The notes under the pieces: generated by a model
Told to the model about the DNA's origin: nothing
Seen by the model: the letters and a program-made list of their open reading frames with translations, nothing else
Databases searched by the model: none
NCBI GenBank assembly: GCA_933228675.1
Contig: OW121743.1
Span: 94,985,998 to 95,049,997 of the forward strand
Direction of reading: 5' to 3'
DNA from: Stomorhina lunata
Taxonomy: Eukaryota; Arthropoda; Insecta; Diptera; Rhiniidae
Length of the DNA: 64,000 bases
Translations under genes and position numbers: made by a program
Shown here: in pieces, positions 47,146 through 57,779 of the stretch
How the letters are laid out: every line of letters begins with the position of its first letter
Numbering within the stretch: the stretch's first letter is position 1

Positions 47146-48289
47146 TGAAAGAAATTTTGTAATTTATATTGTTAAACAAATTGATAGCATCTAATAATTT
47201 TATGCTTTATTTAGCATTTCCATACTTCCCCTTTAATCTTGTGGCCGCGGAAGTAGAGTAAACCCCATGTAACCGAATATTTGTGTGTGTGGCTTTTCTT
47301 CATTTTTCCCCAAATATCCTTGAACTTTAGTTAAAAAAAAATAAAATTCATTTCATCACAAGCTAAAGAGTAAGAGCAAGTAATAAAGTGGAGTTTGGCA
47401 AGTAGGATTGTATGATACCCTAATCGCCTAAATAGTTTCTTAAAGCCCTGTATACACTATCAGCAGGCTCAGCATTTTTCAAATACTTATCTGAAGATTA
47501 ATATAACATTAATATATCGGTTGAGACGGACTCATATAAATTAATGGAACTGTAACTATATCATTACTAATACAAGAACATTCGGTATATATAATTTAGA
47601 TGTTAGGCAAATATTGACGATGATGTAGGGTATATAAAACCGAATCCTTTGAATGCTTTGGATGGAACGAAAAAAATCTTCTGCAGCACATGAGTAACAC
47701 ACGGAGTTATTTTACGCTTAAAGCACTTTTGTACTCGTACATGATTAAGGAAAGTTCAGCAGTTGTCGATGAAGTAACTTTCGCATGGAGCTTCAGCAGT
47801 CACAATCAAAGTCACTACCGCAACAAAAACTGCAACAGAAACGTCAGTAAAATAAGTAACACAACATTATTACAGAATAGTTTGTTATTTCAACTGTTTT
47901 TGTTGTATATTTCTCCTTTCCGTTTCTTACATTTTTTGATGCGGTTGCTTTCATTTTAAAAGTTTTAACCCTTTTTGCCACAAACACACACACATGAGCA
48001 TTTTTCAAAAATAGTTTTTTATTATTTCGTTAAATTGAAAAAACAGATAAAAATTCCATTAAATTATTTTGTTTACTTTTTATCGCAAAATATAAAGAAG
48101 ACACAGTAAAATTAACGCTTTAGCAAATTTACTTTAATCTGCTGACGTAATTGGTTTATGACTTAAGTTAAGTTTCTGTTATACGTCATGAAAATTTAAG
48201 TGAATTTTTTATTATGGCATTTTTCTATTTTTATGGTAATCAATTTAGAATTGATAATTTTAGAGCCTTTTGGGAAAATCTAATAGAAA
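47146..48289. other. AT-rich intergenic DNA, no gene seen
   Basis: Contains a slightly GC-richer patch around 47640-47860. The 89-codon frame at 47690-47959 has no recognisable domain and ends in a hydrophobic run that mirrors T-rich DNA. I do not call a gene. Confidence 0.45.
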
Positions 48290-49885
48290 TCGGAAATTTT
48301 TTTCTGTATAAATTTTTAAGAAAAATTTTCTATAGAAAATTTTTTGGTATAGAAAATTTTTTTTTAATGAAAATTTTTTCTATAGAAGATCTTTGGTTAA
48401 AACATTTTTAAAAAAATGTTTCGTTAAAAAAATTTTTCTATAGAAAAATTTTTCGTTAAAAATTTTTTTTATATAAAATTTTTCGTTAAAAAAATTTTTC
48501 TATAGAAAATTTTTCGTTAAAAAAATTTTTCTATAGAAAATTTTTCGAAAGATCTTCTATAGAAAAAATTTTCATTAAAAAAAAATTTTTCTATACCGAA
48601 AAATTTTCTGTAGAAAATTTTTCATAAAAATTTATGTAGAAAATTTTTCGTTAACAAACAAAATCTATAGAAAATTTTTCGTTAAAAAAATTTTTCTATA
48701 GAAAATTTTTCGTTAAAAAAAATTTTCTATAGAAAATTTTTCGTTAAAAAAATTTTTCTATAGAAAATTTTTCGTTAAAAAAATTTTTCTATAGAAAATT
48801 TTTCGTTAAAAAAATTTTTCTGTAGAAAATTTTTCGTTAAAAAAATTTTTCTATAGAAAATTTTTCGTTAAAAAAATTTTTCTATAGAAAATTTTTAGTT
48901 AAAAAAATTTTTTCTATAGAAAATTTTTTGTTAAAAAAAATTTTTCTATAGAAAATTTTTCGTTAAAAAAATTTTTCTATAGAAAACTTTTCGTTAAAAA
49001 AATTTTTCTATAGAAAACTTTTCGTTAAAAACATTTTCTATAGAAAACTTTTCGTTAAAAAAATTTTTCTATAGAAAATTTTTCGTTAAAAAAATTTTTC
49101 TATAGAAAATTTTTCGTTAAAAAAATTTTTCTATAGAAAATTTTTCGTTAAAAAAATTTTTCTATAGAAAATTTTTCGTTAACAAAAATTTTCTATAGAA
49201 AATTTTTCGTTAAAAAAATTTTTCTATAGAAAATTTTTAGTTAAAAAAATTTTTTCTATAGAAAATTTTTTGTTAAAAAAATTTTTCTATAGAAAATTTT
49301 TCGTTAAAAAACTTTTTCTATAGAAAACTTTTCGTTAAAAAAAATTTTCTATAGAAAACTTTTCGTTAAAAAAATTTTTCTATAGAAAATTTTTCATTAA
49401 AAAAATTTTTCTATAGAAAATTTTTCGTTAAAAAATTTTTCTATAGAAAATTGTTCGTTAAAAAATTTTTCTATAGAAAATTGTTCGTTCAAAAACTTTT
49501 CTATAGAAAATTTTTCGTTAAAAAAATGTTTCTATGTAAAATTTTTCGTTAAAAAAATATTTCTATAGAAAAGTTTTCGCTAAAAAATTTTTTCTATAGA
49601 AAATTTTTCGTTAAAAAATTTTAATAAAAAATTTTTCTATAGAAAATTTTTCGTTAAAAATTTTTTATAGAATTTTTTTCGTTAAAAAATTATTCTATAG
49701 AAATCTTTCGTTAAAAAATTTTTCTATAGAAAATTTTTCGTTAAAAATATTTTTCTATAGAAAATTTTTCGTAAAATAAATTTTTCTATTAAAAAAAATT
49801 TTTCGTTAAAATTTTTTTTTATAGAAAATTTTTGCTAACAAAAGTTTTTCTATAAAATATTTTTAGTTCTAAAAATTTAATCAAG
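48290..49885. repeat. 31-bp satellite, TTCGTTAAAAAAATTTTTC type
   Basis: Monomer CTATAGAAAATTTTTCG plus TTAAAAAAATTTTT, 31 bp, homogeneous from about 48660 to 49480 and degenerate at both ends. It is the closest relative of the 30-bp arrays at 12400 and 16430. Confidence 0.95.
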
Positions 49886-51099
49886 TTAAGTTAATTTAGA
49901 GATCTTTTATCATTAAATTGTTCATCCCGTATGACTCTAACCTAATATTGCTTAAGTTTCATCTCCAGAAGCTTTATATACTAAATATTTTATAATATTG
50001 TTGTCATTGTTAGAAAAGGATCTTCTATGGCCATCCTTCCTGTTTCGTGAACAAATACACTGAACAAAAAAATTGCAGTAAAATCAATAATTACATATAC
50101 AAACTAAGTTACAAAAATATCTTGAAACATTAAAAATTATAATGCACGTTTTGTGTACCAATAAGTGATTTTTAAGAAACTTAAATGACCTTTCTACCAA
50201 AATTTCTCTCACTGTATCCCCTAATGCATCCACTTCTCAAAATTAAAAAGGCGTTGTGCATTCCGCCTCTATTTATACCCGGACTCCACTTTCAGGTAAA
50301 TAAAGATAAATAATCTTGTCTTGTTTCTTAAGTTTCCTGTTGAAAGATGTGGCAAATGTGTCAGCCATTGTTTAGTTTTGTTGGACGGATGCTCTCGAGT
50401 ACCAACAAAAGAAGAAGGAAATAAAGAAAACTGTAAAATTCTAACAAAACAGTTGCAGTTGCACTTACACGTATTGTTGTAGCTCAACCAAACGCAACCT
50501 AAACTCAGTCATAAATTAACGTGAAAAATAATTAAATTTAGTTTCTTTTACTTTTTATACATCGTTTTTTTCTCAACACCCACAACTGCGTTTAATGTAA
50601 TTGAAATTTTCGATTTGAAAAATTTTATAGAAAAAAAAATGAAATAAGAAAAAGAGTTAAAAACTTAATGGAAACATAATAGTTATTTTGCTGCTACTTA
50701 ACCACAAGACGCCATACACAACTTTTTACAACTGAAAGACTCAATTCAATTATAACTTTTATATTTTTTCCGTTTTTCCAATTAAATTTAAGAGATTAGA
50801 AAATTTTCAATAGAAAGTATTAAGTAAAGGAGTATTGTGATGGAAAATTGAATACACATGTACATATATCAACTGTTTTTATTATTGAAGAACTTACATA
50901 TTTAGATTAATAGGGTTAAGATTGTTACTATTTTTATATTGACCATAATTTTTAAGTTCAAATTTTAAGACAGACTTTTTCGGAGTAAATCGGAGGTTTA
51001 CCTAAGTTTTTTGTTGCCTAGTTATAGGAGCAAATAAAATTAGTAATTAGTGTTACCATTTAGCTTTTTTTCTATTCTATTTTTTTATTAATCTAATTT
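49886..51099. other. AT-rich intergenic DNA, no gene seen
   Basis: Non-repetitive. The 72-codon minus-strand frame at 50269-50487 has no recognisable domain. Confidence 0.5.
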
Positions 51100-51300
51100 C
51101 CGTGGTATAGCAGGTTAGTCATTCGCCTAGCATATCAGAGGTCCCAAGTACGATTCCGCCCAGACCCACTTGAACTAATACATTTGCCGTTCGGAGTCTG
51201 AGTTATAACGTAGGTCCCTTTCAATGAGTCTAAAAATATAATCAGATGCAGCTCATTGTCTTGTACCCTTGTTCCAATTGAAGTATCGTGGGAATTATGA
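51100..51300 (+). mobile_element. tRNA-derived SINE, internally deleted copy
   Basis: Begins CGTGGTATAGCAGGTTAGTC and follows the copy at 36642 through CAGAGGTCCC. The B box is mutated (GTACGATTCC), about 75 bp of the body are missing, and the tail AATGAGTCTAAAAATA to GTTCCAATTG is kept. Satellite begins at its right end. Confidence 0.78.
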
Positions 51301-52787
51301 TTGTATTATAATTTTTTAGAAATTTTTTGTAACAAAAATTTTCTTATAAAAATTTTTTGATAAAAATATTTTTCTTTGGAAAATTTTTCATTAAAAATTA
51401 TTTTCTATAGAAAATTTTTTGACAAAAAAAATTTTTCCATACAAAAATTTTCTATACAAAAGTTTCCGATAAAAAATTTTTTCTGTAGAAAATCTTTCGA
51501 TAAAAATTTTTTACTGTAGAAAAATTTTCACTAAAAAAATAATTAATATAAAAATTTTTCATAGAAAAAATTTTGTTAAAAAAAATTTTAGATAAAAAAA
51601 TTATCTATAGAAAAATTTTTGATAAAAAAAATTTTCTATAGAAAAATTTCTGATAAAAAAATTTTCTATAGAAAAATTTTTGATAAAAAATGTTCTTTTT
51701 TTTTCTGAAAAAAATATTTGGATAAAAAATTTTTCCATTGAAAAATTTTTGATAAAAAATGTTTCCATAGAAAAAATTTTGATAAAAACTGTTTCCATAA
51801 AAAAAATTTTTGATAAAAAAATTCTAATAAAAAAATTTTCTATAGATAATTTTTTTCTATAGAAAAATTTTTGATAAATTTTTTTTTTTTTTTTTAAATA
51901 TTTGGATAAAAAATTTTTCCATAGAAAAATTTTTGATAATAAATGTTTCCATAGAAAAAATTTTGATAAAAAATGCTTCCACAGAAAAATTTTTGATAAA
52001 AAAATTTTCCATAGAAAAATTTTTAATAAAAAAATTTTCTATAGATAATTTTTTGATAAAAAAATTTTCTATAAAAAAAATTTTCTATAGAAAAATTTTT
52101 GATAAAAAAATTTTCTATAGAAAAATTTTTGATAAAAAACTTCTAATAAAAAAATTTTCTATAGAAAAATTTTTAATGAAAAAATTTTCTATTGAAAAAT
52201 TTTTGATGAAAAAATTTTCTACAGAAAATTTTTTGATAAAAAATTTTTCTATAGATAAATGTTTGATAAAAAATTTTCTTTTTTTTTTTTTTTTGATAAA
52301 AAAATTTCCTATACAAAAATTTTCTATTTTTTTTTAATTTTTGATAAAAGGAAATTTCTATAGAAAAATTATTCAGAAAAAATTTTTCTTAGAAACATTT
52401 TTGATAAAAAAAAATTTCCTATAGAAAAAATTGTGATAAAAAATTTTCTATAGAAAATTTTTGATTAAAAAATTTTCTAAACAATAATTTTTGATATAGA
52501 AAAATTATTGATAAAAAAAATTTTCTTAGAAAAATCTTTGATAAAAAATTTTTCTTAGAAAAATCTTTGATAAAAAAAATTTTCTATAGAAAAATTTGTG
52601 ATAAAAAATTTTCTATAGAAAAATATTTGAAAAAAATAATTTTCTATAGAAAAATTGTTGACAAAAAAATATTTCTATAGAAAAATATTTGATAAAAAAA
52701 ATGTTCTATAGAAAAATTTTTGAAAAAAAAAATTCTATAGAAAAATTTTTGTTAAAAAAATTTTCTGTAGAAAGAAAACTATTTGCA

Positions 52788-52862
52788 TTTGATCTCAATC
52801 TATTGCATTTATTTATTAATGTAACAAACAATTTCTTGATAAAAGCCAAAAGAAATGTTTTC
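52788..52862 (-). mobile_element. Retroelement fragment (hairpin part), copy 1
   Basis: ATTTGATCTCAATC, TTTATTTATTAATGTAACAA and TTGATAAAAGCCAAAAGAAATG match the segment downstream of the hammerhead in 46341-46590, inverted. The match stops before the ribozyme, where satellite units begin. Confidence 0.65.
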
Positions 52863-53987
52863 TATAGAAAAATTTTTAATAAAAAAGTTTTCTATAGAAA
52901 TTTTTAATAAAAATTTTTTCATTTACAAATTTTAACAGAAAATTTTTTCATAAAAAAATTTTTATAAAACAATTTTAAATAGAAAAATTTTCGCTTAAAA
53001 AGTTTTAATGGAAAATTTTTCATATTCAAAATTTTGAATAGAATTTTTTTCAATTTTTTCAATAAAACATTTTTATTTTTCATATAAAAATGTTTAATAG
53101 AAAGTTTTCATATAAAAATTTTCCATACAAAAGTTTTGATATTAAAATTTTTCATAGAAAATTTTTTATATAAAAATTTTCCATAGAAAATTTTTTATAT
53201 AAAAAGTTTCCATACAAAATTTTATATTTAAAAATTTTGAATAAAAATTTTTAATATAAAAAAATTTTCTATAAAAAAAATTTTCTATAGAAAAATTTTT
53301 GATAAAAAAATTTTCTATAGAAAAATTTTTGATAAAAAACTTCTAATAAAAAAATTTTCTATAGAAAAATTTTTAATGAAAAAATTTTCTATTGAAAAAT
53401 TTTTGATGAAAAAATTTTCTACAGAAAATTTTTTGATAAAAAATTTTTCTATAGATAAATGTTTGATAAAAAATTTTCTTTTTTTTTTTTTTTTGATAAA
53501 AAAATTTCCTATACAAAAATTTTCTATTTTTTTTTAATTTTTGATAAAAGGAAATTTCTATAGAAAAATTATTCAGAAAAAATTTTTCTTAGAAACATTT
53601 TTGATAAAAAAAAATTTCCTATAGAAAAAATTGTGATAAAAAATTTTCTATAGAAAATTTTTGATTAAAAAATTTTCTAAACAATAATTTTTGATATAGA
53701 AAAATTATTGATAAAAAAAATTTTCTTAGAAAAATCTTTGATAAAAAATTTTTCTTAGAAAAATCTTTGATAAAAAAAATTTTCTATAGAAAAATTTGTG
53801 ATAAAAAATTTTCTATAGAAAAATATTTGAAAAAAATAATTTTCTATAGAAAAATTGTTGACAAAAAAATATTTCTATAGAAAAATATTTGATAAAAAAA
53901 ATGTTCTATAGAAAAATTTTTGAAAAAAAAAATTCTATAGAAAAATTTTTGTTAAAAAAATTTTCTGTAGAAAGAAAACTATTTGCA

Positions 53988-54062
53988 TTTGATCTCAATC
54001 TATTGCATTTATTTATTAATGTAACAAACAATTTCTTGATAAAAGCCAAAAGAAATGTTTTC
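53988..54062 (-). mobile_element. Retroelement fragment (hairpin part), copy 2
   Basis: Identical to 52788-52862 because it lies in the second half of the 1200-bp duplication. Confidence 0.65.
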
Positions 54063-55070
54063 TATAGAAAAATTTTTAATAAAAAAGTTTTCTATAGAAA
54101 TTTTTAATAAAAATTTTTTCATTTACAAATTTTAACAGAAAATTTTTTCATAAAAAAATTTTTATAAAACAATTTTAAATAGAAAAATTTTCGCTTAAAA
54201 AGTTTTAATGGAAAATTTTTCATATTCAAAATTTTGAATAGAATTTTTTTCAATTTTTTCAATAAAACATTTTTATTTTTCATATAAAAATGTTTAATAG
54301 AAAGTTTTCATATAAAAATTTTCCATACAAAAGTTTTGATATTAAAATTTTTCATAGAAAATTTTTTATATAAAAATTTTCCATAGAAAATTTTTTATAT
54401 AAAAAGTTTCCATACAAAATTTTATATTTAAAAATTTTGAATAAAAATTTTTAATATAAAAACTTTCGGTAGAAAGTTTTTTTATATATAAATTTTTAAA
54501 AGAAAATTTTTCAAATAAAAATTTTCCATAGAAAGTTTTTATATAAAAATTTGTGATTAAAAAATTTTTAATTTAAAGAAAAGCAGAGAAATTTTTAATT
54601 GAAAATTTTAAATAGAGGAATTTTTTTTTATAAAAATTTTTAATAAAATATTTTTTTTTAATTTTCAACAGAAAATTTTTTATATCAAAATTTTGATAAT
54701 AAATTTTAATAAAAAAATTTTTGTAGAAATTTCTTGATGTAAATCTTTCAGTTGAAATTTTTTAAAGAAAGTTTTCTTATAAAATTTTTCAATACAAAAC
54801 TTTTCATTTAAAAATTTTTCATAATATTATAAAATTAAAAAAAAATCGGTAAAAAAGTTTTTATAAAAATTTGTAAAAGTTTTTATAAAAATTTGTAACA
54901 TATAAAAATTTATAATAGAAATTTTTTTATATAAAATTTTGTCATGAAAAAATTCAATGAAAAATTATTTATAGAAAATTTTTCATATAAAAATATTCAA
55001 TAAAAAATTTTTCGTACAAAAATTTTTGATGGAAAAGTTTTCATAGAAAAATTTTTGATAAAAAAGTATA

Positions 55071-55595
55071 TAGTGGGACCATGGCTATTGAAACTCGCCA
55101 AAATCGGTCCATGATTTATGGTACCTCCCATAGGTCCCACTTCCCGGAACTGATATTTTGGCCGCAAATATCAATACTTTTTCATGGAATTTAAAACAAA
55201 TACTGCCTATATAAACCAAAATCAATGTGACCATAGCTCCCATACAAACTCTTCTGTCAAAACGCACTAAATAAGACAAAAGTCACTAAAACGCTCATAA
55301 ACCTGAAGATAATGAGAATTTTGAGCGTTTTTTTTTTATACTATATATAATTCTAGTTAAAACTGTAATCAATTTGCCAAATTTCAAGATAATCGGTCTA
55401 CATTTGACCCTAGCTCTCATATAAGTCCAAATTGCGGAAACAGCTTAAATATATAAGTTTTGAGAAAATGTTTGTATGATGACAAAATTTAGCAAATATT
55501 TGTCTTTAAACAGTAAAAAGAACACCTTTGGCCTCAGTGTTGAAGGGTATCGTATGGTCGGGCTTGACCAACTATAGCACTTTCTTACTTGTTTT
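55071..55595 (+). mobile_element. 3' half of a DINE-1/mini-me-like element
   Basis: Collinear with 11756-12293, from GGGACCATGGCTATTGAAA through CCCATAGGTCCCACTTCCC to GAAGGGTATCGTATGGTCGG and the terminus CTTACTTGTTTT. The 3' hairpin is weakened (GGCTTGACCAAC). The 5' half is missing and satellite lies directly to the left. Confidence 0.85.
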
Positions 55596-56312
55596 AATGT
55601 TAGTGTTATAAAGAAGGTAATCTATAAAAAAATTTTCTATCGATCTTTTAATCATGCATTTAAGAGATTTAGCTGATTTTTTATATTCACAAAATTTTCA
55701 TAGTTTATTTCTCATAAAAATATATCACCCATTTACATAAATAGTGGTATAACTCAAAATTTACTTATGAATATAAATTCATATTTCTTAAATCTACTGA
55801 AAAAAAATTCATAAATTTTGTTGTTTTTGAAATTGATTTTGAAATTATTCCAGAGAAATTGAAATAAGATTTTCTGTTTTCTGAGTTATAGCATTTTTGA
55901 TATAGCATAACTTGATAGACAGTTTTCAAACGATTTGATAAAACGATAAACTATTTAGTTAAGCATTTAAAAATACTTAAGTAAAATAGTAAAAAAGCAA
56001 ATCACGTTTCTTATCATGATTAAATAAAATATTTATTTTCACTTAAGATAAGGCTATCAAAACAAATAGAAAAATAAATATAAACAAATTATATTAATTC
56101 TAACACTTTTATTTATTTGTATTATCAAACGTTCAAGTCAATTTTAGTATTTAAAATAAAGTGAAATCAAAGACATTATAAATTGTAAAAATATGAACTT
56201 TTAAAATTTGCAAAAAATTAACTCTAAATTAAAATTTTAAAATTTAACTTAAAAACTTTTAAAATTGAATCATTTATTTTAAATTGATTCTTAAAAAGAT
56301 TACAAGAACATT
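55596..56312. other. Upstream region of the SDR gene
   Basis: AT-rich non-repetitive DNA that must hold the promoter and 5' UTR of the gene starting at 56313. No convincing TATA box, initiator or upstream coding exon can be singled out in such AT-rich sequence. Confidence 0.5.
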
Positions 56313-57115
56313 ATGGAACGTTGGCATAACAAAGTGGCTGTTGTAACTGGAGCCAGTTCGGGAATTGGTGCGATCATTGTTAAAGATCTTGTTCTAAACG
56401 GTTTGCAAGTTGTGGGTTTAGCCAGACGCGTGGAAAAGGTGGAGGAAATTAAAAAGCTTTTACCCACGAACTTACAAACAAAATTAAAAGCTCTGGAATG
56501 TGATGTCTCTTGCCTGAAATCGGTCAATAAAGCTTTTGATGAAATTGTTAAGCTTTATGGAGGTATTGATATTTTAATAAATAATGCGGGTTGTATGAGT
56601 AAAGGCAAACTAAGTACCGCCAATCCAGAAGAAATACAAAAGGTTTTGCAAACCAATGTTATGGGTGTTGTCTATTGTACCCAAAGAGCTTTTAAGTCTA
56701 TGAAGGAACGTTATTTTGATGGTCATGTTATACTGATTAATAGTATCTCGGGTCATAAAGTTAGAGCGGTACCAGACTATGTGCCCGACAATAATATTTA
56801 TGCACCCTCGAAATTTGCTATAACAGCAATTACAGAAATATATAGACAAGAATTCAAGGGTTTGGGTACTAAGATTAAAGTTACCGTAAGTTAAATAATA
56901 AATTATTTGAAATCATAATTTCAATAAAATGTATATTCCAGAGCATAAGCCCAGGTGCCACAAAAACTGATATTATACCCGACAGCATGAAACATACGGT
57001 AGCGGCCTTGTTAAGTCCCGAAGATATATCTCAGGGTGTCATGTTTGCCCTCTCCACCCCGCCTCATGTTCAAATTCATGAATTGACTATAAAACCAGTG
57101 GGTGAAATGTTTTAA
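56313..57115 (+). CDS. Short-chain dehydrogenase/reductase, farnesol-dehydrogenase-like
   Basis: Two exons, 56313-56885 and 56942-57115, joined in phase 0, encode 248 aa, the usual length of insect farnesol dehydrogenase/DHRS11-like enzymes. Visible in order: cofactor motif TGASSGIG (12-19), ARR (37-39) after the second strand, favouring NADP(H), D64 in CDV, NNAG (90-93), Ser144 in INS as the likely catalytic serine, and YAPSK with Tyr163 and Lys167. After the junction come [10 protein letters not shown] and the typical C-terminus [17 protein letters not shown]. It should be a soluble NAD(P)H-dependent oxidoreductase of alcohols or carbonyls. Relatives oxidise farnesol in juvenile-hormone synthesis or act in antennae, but the substrate cannot be read from sequence. 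The ATG has A at -3 and G at +4. No frameshift or missing key residue is seen, so the gene looks functional. Confidence 0.95.
56886..56941 (+). other. 56-bp intron of the SDR gene
   Basis: Donor GTAAGT follows ACC, and acceptor TATATTCCAG precedes AGCATAAGC. Reading through instead would stop after Ser at GTAAGTTAA. Splicing restores the conserved KVT-SISPG join. Its size is typical of short dipteran introns. Confidence 0.93.
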
Positions 57116-57120
57116 ATAAA
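57115..57120 (+). promoter_or_regulatory. Candidate polyadenylation signal overlapping the stop codon
   Basis: AATAAA begins on the last base of the TAA stop. A signal this close would give a 3' UTR of only tens of bases. Further AATAAA-like words occur downstream, so the site used is uncertain. Confidence 0.4.
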
Positions 57121-57779
57121 TTGAAGTTGAATATTTACTGATTTTATTATTTGCAAATCTTTTTTTGTCTTATTTAATTCTCTTTCGCAAATTAAAATAT
57201 TATACATAAATTACCAAAAATATTCTTAAGAAAAAACTTAATATATTGCTTTTTTTGTCAGGTCATTTAAATGCAAACGTTTTAGAATTTTTTATTGTAT
57301 TTTTTTGGCTCTTGAAAAATTAACAAGCTTCTTTAACAAATGCTCCTTAAGGCTATAAAATTTACTATATTATGGTTTATCACAAGAAAAAAAAGTAACA
57401 AGAAAGTAACTGAGACATGAAATGTAGAAAATCCCCTTGTTACAAATAAATATGGACTTTAAAGAAAATTATAAAATGAAACAATTTATGGGTACGTGAA
57501 TTCATTGGATGGGATAATAAATTATCTTAGGTTTTTATTACAAAATACATAAATTTTGGGTACCCTTCACTAAAGGCAATGAAATGGGGAGAGTGTTTTA
57601 AGTTTTTCGAAGAGAATGTGATTCTCCAGATACAACGAATTCGGTTACGAAAAATAAATATTAAGCAATTGTTAGAAAAGAATATAAAATATATAAAACA
57701 GAGATTTTATAAAAACGTATTGATATTTAAAACTTTTAATACCATATATTTTTCAACATTTATTTCTACTGAAGAAATT
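57121..57779. other. Downstream intergenic DNA, no second gene seen
   Basis: AT-rich and non-repetitive. A 78-codon frame at 57579-57815 begins in GC-richer DNA but runs into satellite and has no recognisable domain. Confidence 0.45.

Larger units (their letters stand above)
52056..54455. repeat. Perfect tandem duplication, 2 x 1200 bp
   Basis: 52056-53255 and 53256-54455 are identical in every line I compared, including homopolymer runs of T and a retroelement fragment. The sequences diverge immediately outside, apart from a few bases of shared ATAAA at the junctions. It is either a very recent duplication or an assembly artefact. Confidence 0.93.
51301..55068. repeat. Degenerate ~29-30-bp AT satellite containing a 1.2-kb duplication
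   Basis: Units of TTTTTGATAAAAAATTTTC plus TATAGAAAAA, grading into TTTTATATAAAAATTTTCC and CATAGAAAA types on the right. Frames composed of repeated IKKFSIEKFL-like peptides are repeat translations. The right edge abuts a truncated rolling-circle element. Confidence 0.9.

Noticed and set aside
51601..52907. IEKFLIKKFS-type frames and identical 72-codon frames at 52689 and 53889
   Set aside because: Satellite translation. The identity comes from the 1200-bp duplication, not from protein conservation.
56610..56849. Minus-strand frame inside the dehydrogenase gene
   Set aside because: It lies antisense to the well-supported SDR exon and has no domain of its own.
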